A stretch of DNA of 64,000 nt from Hermetia illucens (taxonomy: Eukaryota; Arthropoda; Insecta; Diptera; Stratiomyidae). Position 1 is the stretch's first letter; every line of letters begins with the position of its first letter. This document shows, piece after piece, positions 40,695 through 52,296 of the stretch. The stretch covers positions 165,778,091 through 165,842,090 of the forward strand of contig NC_051849.1 in NCBI RefSeq assembly GCF_905115235.1, in the 5' to 3' direction. The notes under the pieces were generated by a model. That model ran no database searches. It worked only from the letters and a program-made list of their open reading frames with translations, and was not told where the DNA came from. The position numbers and the translations under genes are program-made.

Positions 40695-41536
40695 CGGGAA
40701 ACCGAAAGCTAGACGCTTCAGGTATGAAAGGTTTTGTGTATTTCTTTTATATAGAGATTTGAGTGTACATTTGTCCTATTAGCATGTAGCACGTAAAATA
40801 TGCATATATTATGGAAAATATCCACTTTCAAGTTTCATAGTTTTGAATTTGCGAAGAAGCGACAACTTTGACTTGTTATAAGTTTGTAAGTAATTGTGCG
40901 ATTTTCACCGAATTCGGCAGGATCATGCTCTAATTCTGTAGCCTACATTGCAAGGTCCCCATATAAGCAAAAAAGGGTGTGTATTTTTTTTACCAAATGT
41001 AGTATTTTCGTCTTCGATCTTAGTTTTGACATTTTTTGGAAAGGTGGGGAGTGTGGGGGTCAAAAATGCTCTTCTCTTTAACGGACCCATTCTCAGAAAC
41101 TACCCTACCGAAAAATCTGAAATAAATCAAGGGGCTGTAATTATATGGTGCCCACGCTCCGAAATACCCTCCATACCGATATACGGATATCCTCTCAAAT
41201 AAAGTTGATAATAGTAAATTACTATAATTTTTAGAAATTGACTGCAAAACCGCCTTAAGCTCATTCTAGTATCAAGAAATTTTGCAGTAATCCAGGCTAT
41301 AATCCTACCAAGTTTAGTGTAATTCGCACTATTATTAATAAAGTTATAACAGGTCACAGTTGTCACTTCTGTGCAAATTAAAGACTTTAAATGTCAATAT
41401 CACTTGAAAGTGGATATTTTTACATAATATATGTGTAAATAACATTCTCCATACTAATCGGGACCAATGCACACTCAAATGTATTTATAAAAGGAATACA
41501 CAAAGCCTTTCATAGCTGAAGCGTCCAGTTCCGGTT
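40695..41536. repeat. FB element with both long inverted termini
   Basis: The left arm 40695-40960 and the right arm 41285-41536 are reverse complements over about 250 bp (by eye roughly three quarters identical), with outer ends CGGGAAACCGAAAGCT and, at the right, AGTTCCGGTTTT. The about 320-bp centre holds 'tgtattttttttaccaaatg' and 'ctaccgaaaaatctga'. No coding capacity. Long inverted arms with a non-coding core fit a foldback-type or long-TIR non-autonomous DNA transposon. The superfamily is not determined, and no clear target duplication was found. Confidence 0.75.
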
Positions 41537-41559
41537 TTCAGACTGGTTTATTCTGAAGA

Positions 41560-41990
41560 CAACAATAAGTTCATACACAAAATTTCAAAAACTTCCGTTT
41601 TTCATTCAATTTTTTTTTTAAGTGACAAGATTTTTAGTAGAAAAACCCCTTTAGACTTTTGTTGAGGTTATCGTTAACCTGCCACGTAAATATAATTCAA
41701 CCAATTCCTTAAAATACCACTTTGCATAACTTTCGCCGTATTTTCTTTTGGTGAATATTATCATTGAACCATTCAAGTTGATTTTGCAGTATACATGCAT
41801 CTGAACTTATCGCGTTGTCAAAGTAAATAGACAAATGGTGACCATCACTATAGTACACGCTCATCAGGACTTTTGGACGCACTAGTTGAATACAGCATAG
41901 CTATAATTATCATATCATGCCACGTAGTCATGTCGCAATTGGGGTTTGAAGAAGGTCTATTCCACTTTCTGTAATATTTCGTGGTGTATT
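41560..41990. other. Spacer, nothing recognised
   Basis: Lies between the FB element and the 3' flank of forkhead gene 3; no motif seen. Confidence 0.4.
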
Positions 41991-42191
41991 AGCGCAAATG
42001 GCGTAAAAAATGGCAGAATAAATCGAAATACTTTGTAATTTTGGTAAAATATTTTTTAATAATATGCTACTCAGATTTATAGTCTTTACAGTGCTTTCCT
42101 TAACTTATTCACAGTTTTACTATAATTATGTCTATTTTTAACTAAATCATATTTTATGTACTAACTTAGATTGACATGTCATTTGCATCCG

Positions 42192-42722
42192 CTAGAGTTG
42201 CTGCATATTGAAAAGCATTTGATGCAATTGCAGAGCGGGTACCACCATTTCATAGCACTTACATGCAGGAACACCATAATATCTATATTGATATGCAGGA
42301 CCTTGAATCCCTGGCATGGGTACGTAATTGCAGTTGATCGGAGGTGATGGAGGACCTGGAGGTTGGCGCAGTCTTCCTGTGTCATCTCCAACGAACAATT
42401 GTTGATACTGTGGAGACAGAGTCCAATAACCTCCACGTCCAGGATCATCGCATTCACGGGGAAGTCTCACGAAATGTTCACTCAGACTCAAGTTGTTACG
42501 AATAGCATTTTGCCAATCTGTTCTGCATGTCCTATAATATGCGAAGTGGTTTTTTATGTACTGATAGATTTCCGCCAGTGTCAATCGTCCACTGGGACTC
42601 GCTTTTATAGCCATCATGATTAATGCACCATATGAATATTTGGGCCTATCTGCATCCCCATTTGCTGCTTCAGCTTCTTCACCAAGGATGGAGCGGATGG
42701 AAAAGTTTGAATTAAATGACAT
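42192..42722 (-). CDS. Forkhead transcription factor (gene 3)
   Basis: 176 residues, single exon. eh1 motif FSIRSIL at 7-13. Forkhead domain about 26-120 with [40 protein letters not shown] (70-84; Asn76 replaces the canonical His), CDDPGRGGYWTL and GDDTGRLRQPP. The Pro-rich linker (PPGPPSPPINCNYVP) is longer than in gene 2. The tail keeps YQYRYYGVPACKCYEM and ends NMQQL. It is more divergent from genes 2 and 5 than they are from each other, and its flanks resemble those of the pseudogenes at 18850 and 48531. It lies outside blocks A-C and lacks the RTE-1 remnant behind it. Predicted nuclear repressor. Confidence 0.92.
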   Translation of the reverse strand: MSFNSNFSIRSILGEEAEAANGDADRPKYSYGALIMMAIKASPSGRLTLAEIYQYIKNHFAYYRTCRTDWQNAIRNNLSLSEHFVRLPRECDDPGRGGYWTLSPQYQQLFVGDDTGRLRQPPGPPSPPINCNYVPMPGIQGPAYQYRYYGVPACKCYEMVVPALQLHQMLFNMQQL

Positions 42723-42863
42723 TTTGACTCGTTAAATTAAAAATGTTTACTCTATTCACTGAAAATTAGTTATATCTAGGATGACTTTGATTATCGCACA
42801 CTTCTTTTTTTAAGAGTCTAAATGAAATATTGCTCTATTAGCTAATTGACCTAGTGAGCTAGA

Positions 42864-42902
42864 ATTGAATGATTTTCGGCTTCGTAGGTGGTCCTTTATA
42901 TA
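42864..42902 (-). promoter_or_regulatory. Core promoter of forkhead gene 3
   Basis: TATATAAAG starts at 42902 in gene orientation; TCAAT with its A at 42866 lies 36 nt away. Predicted 5' UTR 144 nt. Confidence 0.75.
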
Positions 42903-43064
42903 CCAAACGCAACATCATATCAGATTCAGATACGAGTTGGCTTTGTTTCTCTTTCTATCTTCGTAATTATCGATCAGTTAGCCATTTACCAGCATGTGCA
43001 TATACATATTTGCCATCGGAATCTGAACAACGCAAGGTAGTATACAATTCTTCAAACCCTAGTG

Positions 43065-43496
43065 CGTCCTTTTAATTACCTCTGTCGCCATCATCTCGAG
43101 GAATCAAATCTTTCTTCAAAAGTCAACAACGAAAAATATTACAGTCAAATACGATCTGTGGTTATAGTTTTACACCTAATTACTGCCTATAAGAGTTTAG
43201 TAGATCAATTTGGAGGGTTACAGACAAGACTCTGGAAAAACCATTCATTCAAAGTTAAACTTGACCCAACCCATCAGGAGCTGAACAACCAGAGACGCTG
43301 CGTAACATACAATCCGGAGGAACCCACAATTAACTTTGTCGCCTTTCTCTTCCACGTTTCCTTTGATATTCATAAGGAATAATATATTAGTCAACAGCAA
43401 CCATGTTACCTTTAATTACTTTTTCGCACCTAATTGTTCATTATGAGGGATTATTTTCAGGATTTCCAGACAGGACTCTGGAAAAAACATTCATTC
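43065..43496 (-). promoter_or_regulatory. Two upstream modules of forkhead gene 3
   Basis: The proximal module runs from CCTTTTAATTA (43070) to the ACTCTGGAAAAACC box (43229-43242), with CTAATTAC at 43177-43184. The distal module ends with a second box at 43473-43487, about 245 bp farther out, and also carries 'acctaatt' near 43430. CAGGTAC is at 43523. The layout matches the pseudogenes and gene 5. Confidence 0.7.
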
Positions 43497-43499
43497 TAA

Positions 43500-44410
43500 C
43501 TCTAAATTTGAGGAATAAATTTCAGGTACGTGCGTGATATTATTGCCAAAAAATAGTTCGATTTGTAATCGTATGCAAATGTGTACTAGGGGCTGCTAGC
43601 GTTTTATAAAGGCTCAAATGAATTATGTAGACGAAATTTGCCATTTAGGACAACGTGATATCATTTAAGCAAAAAAACATTTAATTCAATACCATTACCA
43701 AATTTCCGAGTTTGGAGTTTGCATTGTATTCATTTGCCGAGTTCGGGCTTTTCCAATTGTGCAAATGCTTAACATCTTTCTTAAGATTCCCCACAAAGAT
43801 GATTTTGATTTGGAATACCTACCTCCCTTATAATTGATTCAGCAATGATTTTAGAAATAGAAATGATGTTTAGTACCGAAGTTTTAGGTAATCTAAAACC
43901 GTTCAATTCAATAAATGTCTTTTAATAATTAATAAACTGCTGCTAGTAATTTGCTGGGAAAATCTGAAGGTGCATGCATTCTTATGACGGATGTCCCGAT
44001 GTGCAAGCAGATGATTGCTTGGAATAGATGAAATTTCAACTCCCGCAAGTATAACTTTTAAGTTTTTCTAAACTTTCAATCCTGAAAATGTCTACTCGTT
44101 CTAATTACAATAATAGCTTCAATTCAGCCCCGTGAAATAATTCCATTATTATCCCAATAAACTTGTTGGGAAACTGGTGAGTACTAACCAACAGTACGAT
44201 ACTTTACTTAATACGAAAGCTAGAAGAGGTGCTATTTTATCAATGGCCAATCAATTCGTAGGTTATTTTCTGAAGTAACATTGAGAAGTATACCTGTCAT
44301 CCTAAAAAATACCTCCGGTTGGAGCGGTTGAGCAGAAAGTTTTGCATTAGCTGGTCCATCGAACTGGAATGACTTGCTTCTAATCCTTTGCTATTCGCAT
44401 CTATATATCC
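43500..44410. other. Spacer, nothing recognised
   Basis: Beyond the upstream modules no motif, repeat partner or convincing frame was seen. Confidence 0.4.
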
Positions 44411-44414
44411 ACTC

Positions 44415-45990
44415 GATTCTTCAACGTGGCCAGGCGAGAGGTCATCGACATCACGATAGCATCCCCTGACAATGCGGCTCTGATCGGAGAATGGAGAGTA
44501 TCAAACGATATCACACCCTCTGATCAAAGAAGCATTGCTTACGTAATGAGTATAGATCCACCTCCAGCCACTCCATTTTAGAATCCGCGGAAGACAGATT
44601 GGGCGACGTATAAAGTAGAATTGAGCGCCTGAGTCACGATTCCTGGGAAGCACATCATACCATTGCTGGAATTGGGAAGATAAGCCAGATGATTACAAGT
44701 GGCAAGAGAGATGCTTTCGAAGAAAGCTGTCCACTCAAGACGTCCGAGAAGGGTAAAACACCACGGTGCAAATTGGATTTGGCAAAACAGGAGAGAGCTA
44801 CAGGGATGCTCCTCAATCGTGCTTTGAAGTGTGATTCAGCCGCTGGCTGGAACCGCTGTTAAGAGGCATAGAAGGTTCTAAAGAAAAGCATAAGATCGGC
44901 TAAAGGATCATCATGGAGACGCTTTTGCGAGGTGACTAACTGCTTTGAGGCAACCTCAAAACTGAAGCGGATTCTTGTTAAAGAACGTAGCCAGAAACTG
45001 GGTTATTTACCTTTACAGAACAGGAACAGGAGAACAGGCGATGTCTGAAAAAAGTACGCATTAGGCGCATTATGCCTCATTCGCCGAACCGCTGTTAATG
45101 AGTTGGCTCCTTCCCATGCTAGAGTGGAAAAAAATCCACATATTGGTTGGCCAGAAGTCTATTGAGGCAGGATTTCTTAGGAGCTGCCTACAGGGAGGGG
45201 TTCTCTCTCCGCTGTTATGGCTCCTGGTAATGGATACCCAGCTGCGGCTCCTGGAGGTCAAGAAAATCTTCGCGTAAGCATTTGCGGACGATCTAACCGT
45301 AATAATTACAGGCAAGTTTGCGGGCACAGAATGTGATCGCTTGAATGCAACTCTGCATGAAATCCACAGCTGGTGCCTCCGCAATGGACTCACAGTGAAC
45401 GCTAGGAAGACTGGACTAGTTATGTTCACGAGGATCGTCAGGTGGGGCAGCTATACGCTACCCACCTTAGCAGGGGCGGAAATCCAGCTGACACAAACAG
45501 TCAAGTATTTAGGAGTACATTTCGACTTAACGAGTTAACGTGGAAGCATTATATCCTGGAACAATATCAGAAATCCCGCAGATTGCTCTGGTGCTGTAGG
45601 AATGGGGTAGGTAAAACCTGGGGACTTTCACCCAAACAGATTTACTGGATGTATACGTCCATAATAAAGCCCATTTTAATGTATGCATGCATCGTCCGGT
45701 GGCGAAGACTGAACTTTGATAGCAGCAGGAAGCAGATTCATAGACTTGGTTGCCTAAGTATTACTGGAGCAATGAGTATTACGCCGACTGTGGCAATTGA
45801 AGCTTTCCTAAGCCTACCTCCTTTCACCTGGAGTTGAAACGGAAAGCAGCCAACGGCGCATATGGGCTCGATACCATTGGAACGCGGAAAGGTGCCAATC
45901 GTACAGTCCTGCGTTTATCTGGAAATTCCTTGACATACATCCGGTAGTACAATGGCCAGAGTGCTCGGAGCTACGGCTATCCCCAGTAAC
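44415..45990 (+). mobile_element. I/LOA-type LINE relic
   Basis: Starts with the endonuclease C-terminus (REVIDITIASPDNAALIGEW near 44430; then RKTDW near 44600). The first half of the RT is deleted or unrecognisable. From 45080 the RT resumes: QGGVLSPLLWLLVMD-like (frame-shifted) near 45195, AFADDLTVIITGKF (catalytic ADD) near 45280, WCLRNGLTVNARKTGLVMF (45370), KYLGVHFDL (45510), SIIKPILMYACIVRW (45660) and ITGAMSITPTVAIEAFLSLPP (45770). RNase H is missing. It belongs with the element at 31295-32505, whose text starts where this one ends. Confidence 0.8.
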
Positions 45991-45999
45991 CTAAACGAA

Positions 46000-46437
46000 A
46001 AAACTAAATATATCCATCCAAACTACAACATTCTAAATCCAAAGTCACCAGAAAACTATTTGTATTTTCTCTGAGAAGTTCTGAAAGGTAATAGTAGAAA
46101 ACATCTTGAAAGAGCAGGCAAACATCAAGAACGTTACTGAAGGCTTGGAGAAAACGTATGAAAATGTTGTTCCTGAGTGGAATTTTCACCCACTAAAACC
46201 ACCTGGGACTCCTTTCTCTGTCCTCTGGAACCACAATTAGGTATTGCATCATGGGGCGAATTTAGATCAACCATTCCAACCATCCTGCATGTTAGCATTG
46301 TCCGGACAAAATTTTTCGGTGGTAGTATTTTACTTAGAGTCTTCTTCAGGTTTGTTCTTGTTCTTCACCATGGGGACATTTTCGTTTTCGTTTTTAGCTT
46401 TTTCAGTTATTCGTATATCAGTATCAATTGCTGGAGA
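46000..46437. other. Spacer, nothing firm
   Basis: 'cacccactaaaaccacctgggac' near 46188 resembles the leading segment of the ORF1-like fragments at 10070 and 13530. Otherwise unassigned. Confidence 0.35.
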
Positions 46438-48232
46438 CAGGTAGGGTGGAGTGGGGTGATGTGCAACTCTTTCTTTCGCTGTTCAGACAAAATTAGTAAA
46501 AATTAAATTTTTGAATATACAATGACTGTATCATATAAAGGAAGATACCAAATTTCTACATTATTATCTTTGGTAAATTTAGATTTTTTGTATTAATTCT
46601 TCAAATTTTTGGAAAGTTCGTTTTTGTGCATTTTCGTGGGGTGATCTGCAACACCGATGAAAATCAAGTAATAGATGCAATCCTATCTACATAAACGGCT
46701 GCAAATATTAAATATGGACTTCTTAAAGAGATAGTAGTCAAATTTTGGTGAAAAAAATCTTTATTATGGTGTAACTGAGCTTAGAGAAATTGAACTTTGA
46801 AGAAAAAACTATTTTATTAGAATTTTTACTTTTTATTGTTCAAACAAAGAAAAAAATATTCGAAAAACGATTTCTGATCTGAATCGCAGTGAGTATAAGG
46901 GAAGTAGTTGCGACCTTGCATGTCGGCACATTTAGATGATTTGGAATGTTGCAAGTGTTGCAGTAAATTGAATTGTCGCCATTCATTTTTTTTTGTCAAA
47001 ACTCTTTCAAATGCCGGACAAAAGTCTCCAACTTTTTCATCTGATGAAGAGGACTTGCGATTACATTTTTTTCGGTGGCTGAGCGTTGTCTTTGACCCGC
47101 TTCTGCGGCGATTGTATCAACTCTTCTTGTCCGTTCATCGGCTTTCTTTTACAAATCAGAGAGGTTTTGCGACAGTGTAAAACGCAGCAAAAGTGATTGC
47201 GATGCAGTGAATGTAGAAGTTGCAGATTCTGTTGCAGTTGATTTGCTTGCAACATTAGACTCTATTGTTGACACTTCTCCAGTGCGACCAATGTCCACAT
47301 CTTTAGGAAAACCATATTGTATACGTCTCCCCCATCATCGGGTTCTCTGGCCATTAGATTCTCACTACTAATGTCTTCGCGAGAAAATCTTCAACTGTGA
47401 ATATATCTGAATTTACAGGAAAAATGCCCGTTGATGCGAAGCCTTTTCGGATATACAAGACCATATAGCTCTGAATGAAGGCCTTGTCAATCATTTCAGC
47501 TGTATGGTATACCTCGAACTTTCGGCCGGTTTTATTGAGACACCATTAATGCACTTTCACCACGTACGATTTTTTGACGGGGCCAAAAACAAACACATCC
47601 AGCGGTTGCTACAATGACGCGATAGTGTCAAGACAGTAATGCCATAATCAATGCACAGATCGATGGCATCAATCGAAATGTGTGACACGTGATTCACCAT
47701 GATGAACATTAGTGGATTGTCTTTCGAGGCCGAAGTGAATTTGATGAAACGATTAACAAAAACGACAAAATCCGCCACTGTCATCCAGCCGTTTTCATTT
47801 CCAGATCCCTGTGGTGAATTTTACATGAAAATGGATTTCATGTTTTTACGAGGAAACAAAAAAAGTGGAATGGTGTGCCAGCAACGTTTACACAGATGGC
47901 AACGGTTACGTTGTTCCTATGCCTACCCGCAGTAAAAGAACCAAGTTTGCTCCTTTTCTGTGCGATCATTTTGACAGGTTGGGTTGGTATAGTGGAAAGC
48001 CTCTTTCGTCGATATTCCAGATTCGGTGTTTCGCAAAATGCATTTCCTGCAAAATAGCTTTCAAATTAGCAAAAATTTCGTCCACTGATGCTCCACAAAA
48101 TACATTCGATCGTTGCAAACTGGTTGATTGTGGTTTCCGTAACGATGTATTGAAATGGCGGGCCATGAAGCTGTAATACCAATCCGTGATCGCTTTACCA
48201 GCTTCCGTCCACCGTCCATATTCGTAAGCCAA
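46438..48232 (-). mobile_element. Pogo/Tigger-like DNA transposon relic
   Basis: The - strand frame 47966-48232 reads LRKPQSTSLQRSNVF, then IWNIDERGFPLYQPNLSK, the pogo-family DDE_1 start with the first catalytic Asp (NIDE). Frame-shifted text TVAICVNVAGTPF and then 47557-47784 (WMTVADFVVFVNRF, PLMFIMVNHVSHISIDAID) continues the domain. The second Asp (usually DNH) is Val. The 3' end shows CAGGTAGGGTGGAGTGGGG at 46438-46456, with a related GTGGGGTGATCTGCAAC at 46636-46652, probably terminal and subterminal repeats. The N-terminal DNA-binding half is cut off by the SINE at 48235. Confidence 0.75.
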
Positions 48233-48234
48233 TG

Positions 48235-48530
48235 CCCAGATAGCTGAGTGGTTAGAACATAAGGTTGTCGTACGGAAAGTCGCGGTTCAAATCTCCCTGG
48301 TGGCAGTGGAATTTGTATCGTGATTTGACGTCTGATACCAGTGAACTCAGTTGTGAATGAGTACTTGAGTCAAATCAGGGTAATAATCTCGGGCGAGCGC
48401 AATGCTGACCACATTGCCTCCTACAGTATACTGTAGTGTACCATTACGGTCTTCCATGAAGTTGTCTAACACACTTCAAGGCCCTGATCCAATATGGATT
48501 GTTGCGCCAGCAATTATTATTATTATTATA
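48235..48530 (+). repeat. Full-length tRNA-derived SINE
   Basis: The reference copy, about 296 bp. Box A TAGCTGAGTGG (48241-48251) and box B GGTTCAAATC (48284-48293) are 43 nt apart, then the body, then an ATT repeat tail (48516-48530). The tail merges with the forkhead pseudogene sequence, where TATAATATTCG is common to both sides, suggesting a microhomology junction. Confidence 0.88.
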
Positions 48531-48733
48531 ATATTCGAAATGGTTTTTTATGTACTCATATATTTCCGCTAGTGTCAAACGTCCACTGGCTCGCCTTTAT
48601 TGCTATCATGATTAACGCACCATACAAAAACTTGGGCCTATCTACATTGGGTGTGGCGATGCTCTAGTCCCCATTTACTGCTCCAGTTTCTTCACCAAGG
48701 ATAAAGCCGATGGAAAAGTTTGAACTAAACGAC
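48531..48733 (-). pseudogene. Forkhead pseudogene 2, 5' part only
   Basis: ATG at about 48733 gives MSFSSNFSIGFILGEETGAV, with the same in-frame TAG after about 24 codons and the same 2-bp loss before the LTLAEIY block as the pseudogene at 18850-19377. It stops within helix 2, where it abuts the SINE tail. The recognition helix and C-terminus are gone. The shared lesions show the parent was already dead when block A/B was duplicated. Confidence 0.88.
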
Positions 48734-49084
48734 ATTTTGTTCAATTAAATTAAAAGTGTTCTCTCTTACTATAAATTAGTATCATCAAGGATGGTTTTTG
48801 GTTTTCGCAAAACTGTAATTTTATAAAAGATATATTAACAATCGACGTTTTTTTTTATCAGCTAGATGATGATCTCAGGTAAGCTATAGTTGATTGACTT
48901 TCAGCTTCACAGGTGGACCTTATACATCAAACACAAAATCACCCTAGCTTCTCATACATCTTTCTGTCTCTTTGTTTGTAATTTCCCATCAATTAGCCAT
49001 TCACTTCAATATGGATATACATTTACCATCAGAATTAGAACAATAAGAGGTAGTTTACCATTTCTTGAGTACCTAGGATTTCTT

Positions 49085-49497
49085 CATCCTTTTAATTGCC
49101 TTTGTCGCCATCATATCCTGGAATCAAATCTTTCCTTTGAAGTCAACAAGAAATAATATTACAGTCAACGGCGATCATTTCACCAGTGATTATAGTTTGC
49201 ACCTAATTACACAGTATCTTAGAGTAGTCAGACAAGATCTGGAAAAACCGTGTATTCAAGGATTCATCAGAATCTGAACAACGAGAAGCAAGGCATGACC
49301 TACAACATCTAGGTGTTCATAATCCTTTTAATTAACTTTGTCGCCTTTCTGTTCTGGACTCGGATGCTTCCTTTAACGTTAATTATTTATAATATTTTAG
49401 TCAACAAAAATCAAATCCTTTTTGGCACCTAATTAGCCGTTACGTGCGATTACTTTCTAGATTGTTAGACAGGACTCTGGAAAAACCATCCATTTAA
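49085..49497 (-). promoter_or_regulatory. Two upstream modules of forkhead pseudogene 2
   Basis: Nearly the same as 19731-20140: TCTGGAAAAACC boxes at about 49239 and 49476, each with its 'acctaatta' block, and CAGGTA at 49531. They persist although the gene they served is dead. Confidence 0.65.
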
Positions 49498-49594
49498 AAT
49501 GGGATTTGGAATTTAGGGATCAGTAAATTGCAGGTACATGCACTCGTATATTATTCGGAAACAATAGGTAAGTTAGGAATCGTATGAAAATGTG

Positions 49595-49620
49595 TGAATG
49601 ATATGATATGATATGATATT
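49595..49620. repeat. Expanded pentanucleotide run
   Basis: GATAT units are repeated about four times. The orthologous place in block A (20238-20256) has only one or two. A copy-specific microsatellite expansion. Confidence 0.7.
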
Positions 49621-50959
49621 ATGTATTCATGATAAGATTAAGTACATATTTATTGGTACTTGCAATTTTGATAAATTTTGGAAATGGTATTGGACATTAC
49701 GATAATTTACTTATAAGTGGCTCATATGAGATTTCGAGAATTATCACTAGTATGAGTTCGCAGCAACGTTCTCCTCGGGGAATTCAACAAATATCTCTGG
49801 ATAAGTAATAAACACATATTAATTGCTGTTAATATGTTATAAACAATTTTATTTAATGTGCTACAGAGCATCATTTTCTTGATATAATAGATACTTTAAA
49901 ACTTAACTTCAAACATGCAGTTTCAAGGTGAAATAATGTACTCATCCTCTGTATAGCATGGATCTGCGGCTGTTGGATCTGAAGAGTCGATTTTGTTTTG
50001 CATCAATTGTATCCAGATGTAGCGAAGAATATTTGGGCAAAATTACTTTTGATATTCGGAGTTATCCGGAAATTACAGTGTTAAACAAGTAAAATGTCAT
50101 AGATCAAGTTCATGTCGATCGCCGTAGTGAAGCAAGAATCTACCGGTCCGAACGACGTTTGAATAACTTCGCCAAAAGACGACAATTGAAGCCAAGGCTT
50201 TACATGTGTTTTGTGAAGAAATCGAAAATGTACGGACTAAGGATAACAGATTTTATGGTTAATAACAACATTATAATTTTGAAATGCGTTTTTCTCGAAA
50301 ATGTATATTGAAAATCGGGTGCCACCATAACGCGGAACGTATCCAACGAAATTGTTTCAAATTTTCACGACTTATTCAGAACATATAATATTTCTATGGC
50401 ATGCAAACTAGGATAATTGCGATTCGTCGGGCCTTACTTCCTTTCCAAGCACATCAAGGCACTAAAAATTTACTGTTTAATATTTTTTAAGAATCCTAGT
50501 TTGTAACCCGTGGTATAGTCCGTTTAAGATGAACAATTGGCCCTCTAGAGTGACAACCGGAAAATTTTTTTTGGAGATGGGTGTTGCCCGATGAAAAAAT
50601 TGCTAACTAATTGCTAAACTAACATTCGATCTCTGATTCGAGTTCCATTAATTTTCTTCGTTAGAATGATTTACATCCGTAATTTCGGTATTAAGGGCGA
50701 TCGCAAACGACCTTCGTGAGTTGGCAGTGTCTACTCTTTCTTGTGGTGTGGTTGTGGGGTGTGGGTGCCAGAAAAAATGCTGATTGCGGAGGAAGCTTGG
50801 TAAATACTTTTGACGCTTATATCTCCGTTAATATTGAGAATTTCGCGTTAATTCGTGATCACTACTATTGGGGGAGGGTCTGAGCTTGAAAATGGTATAT
50901 AGGTTGTGATTAATGATTACAGTGTACATACAGCATGTTGCGGTTATAGGCCTAAACCG

Positions 50960-52035
50960 TGAGGCATTTTAAGTTGTTTCTTACTTCTAGGTATATCAGC
51001 CTCTCACTAAACCTGCTTTACGCTAGTGCGGGACATTGTCCCAGACTATGTATGGCGATTTCATCACTTTCCTTACAGAGTCTGCAAATAATGTCCGCAC
51101 ATATCCTTAGCTTGGCCAAGTGGGAATTTAGCTTTCTGGTGAGGTTTAAATTATTCTGCAAGCGCTCTGGTTCATATAACTTTCAATCTCTCAACCGCTC
51201 CTTTTCTTTTATTAAACTCAGCCACTGCCTCATTCTTTCTAACCTAGAGTATCCGGATCTTATCGTGTACTAAGACTCTTCTATACCAATGTAGAGTTCC
51301 CTTGGTTAAATATGGTGGTATGCTTACCCATTGGTTCGAAATGGTTCTCGCTGTCCTGATGGTCCTATCAATTGTACCAAACAAGCAGTTTCTAGTTTAA
51401 GCGGTAGATTATTACAAACTTGTACCAGTTTGCCCTTTTGCCTTTTGCTTCAAAATTTCTATCAAAACTTTGTCAATCTTCCTTCGATTTAAGCAGGCCT
51501 CTGTTTATTTTATATCTCTAGATATTCTGAAAAGTGTCCTCTTTCCTGCATCTACATCTAAAATGATGCACACGCAAGTCAGTTTTCGAATTTTGGTAAG
51601 CACCTTGTCCGGTATGACGCATTTAGTTCAATGTGCCCAGACTAATGCCCCATATGCAATCATTATGCTTGCTGTTGCAGTCTATATCCAGGGTAGTATT
51701 TAGTGTTTCACCCCTATTTAGACCTGCAGTATATGTACCACCAAATGATTATGCCTCATAGATTGAAGACATGTTACTGACGTGCGTCTTTCTAAGTACT
51801 ATAGTTATTGGTCTAATATACTTTTCAAGAATTTTACATCAATTACCTGTTTAACGTCTATATCATGAAGTCTTATGACTCTCAACTGATAAACCTTGCG
51901 TTTCCTAATGAATGGAATGACGATGCGCGACACAGACCTGTTAAGTCAGTTATTTAAAATTTTCAATCTCAATTAGAATTTATCACGTAGGCTTCTTATC
52001 CCTACCCATTAGGGGGACTTTCCACAGTCAGGACA
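50960..52035 (-). mobile_element. I/LOA-type LINE C-terminal relic (block B)
   Basis: Duplicate of 21680-22340, plus about 460 bp that block A lost. The - strand gives the CRLCKES.EIAIHSLGQC-type knuckle at 51010-51100, and farther upstream ACLNRRKID near 51490, equivalent to CLNRRKIDIF in the element at 31341. Confidence 0.7.
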
Positions 52036-52059
52036 GGAGTTAGTACGTTTCTTTAAAGT

Positions 52060-52290
52060 TTTGTGTAAAACCCCCAAGGAATATCGACGACCCCTTTGCT
52101 CACTTTCAGAAACCGTCGGTACTGGGGTTCGAACCACCTACACCGTAACCTTCCTCCTTCTCTCGTTTTCCATGGTGGTTTTTGTTCTGGGTATCCTTCC
52201 CATAGCATTCCGGTCTACGTACCAGAGATGAGTAAACAGTAGCCCATATACTGTCAGAAAGGAAGTGCATGAACACATATTTATACATCA
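52060..52290 (-). mobile_element. ORF1-like scrap of R1-like LINE (block B)
   Basis: Matches 24650-24870 ('ctcgttttccatggtggtttttg', 'ctgggtatccttcccatag'). The RT and endonuclease of that LINE are deleted here. Confidence 0.5.
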
Positions 52291-52296
52291 ATAACA

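Noticed and set aside
49595-49620. Possible CRISPR-like or satellite array
   Set aside because: Only about four pentanucleotide units with no spacers; a simple microsatellite.
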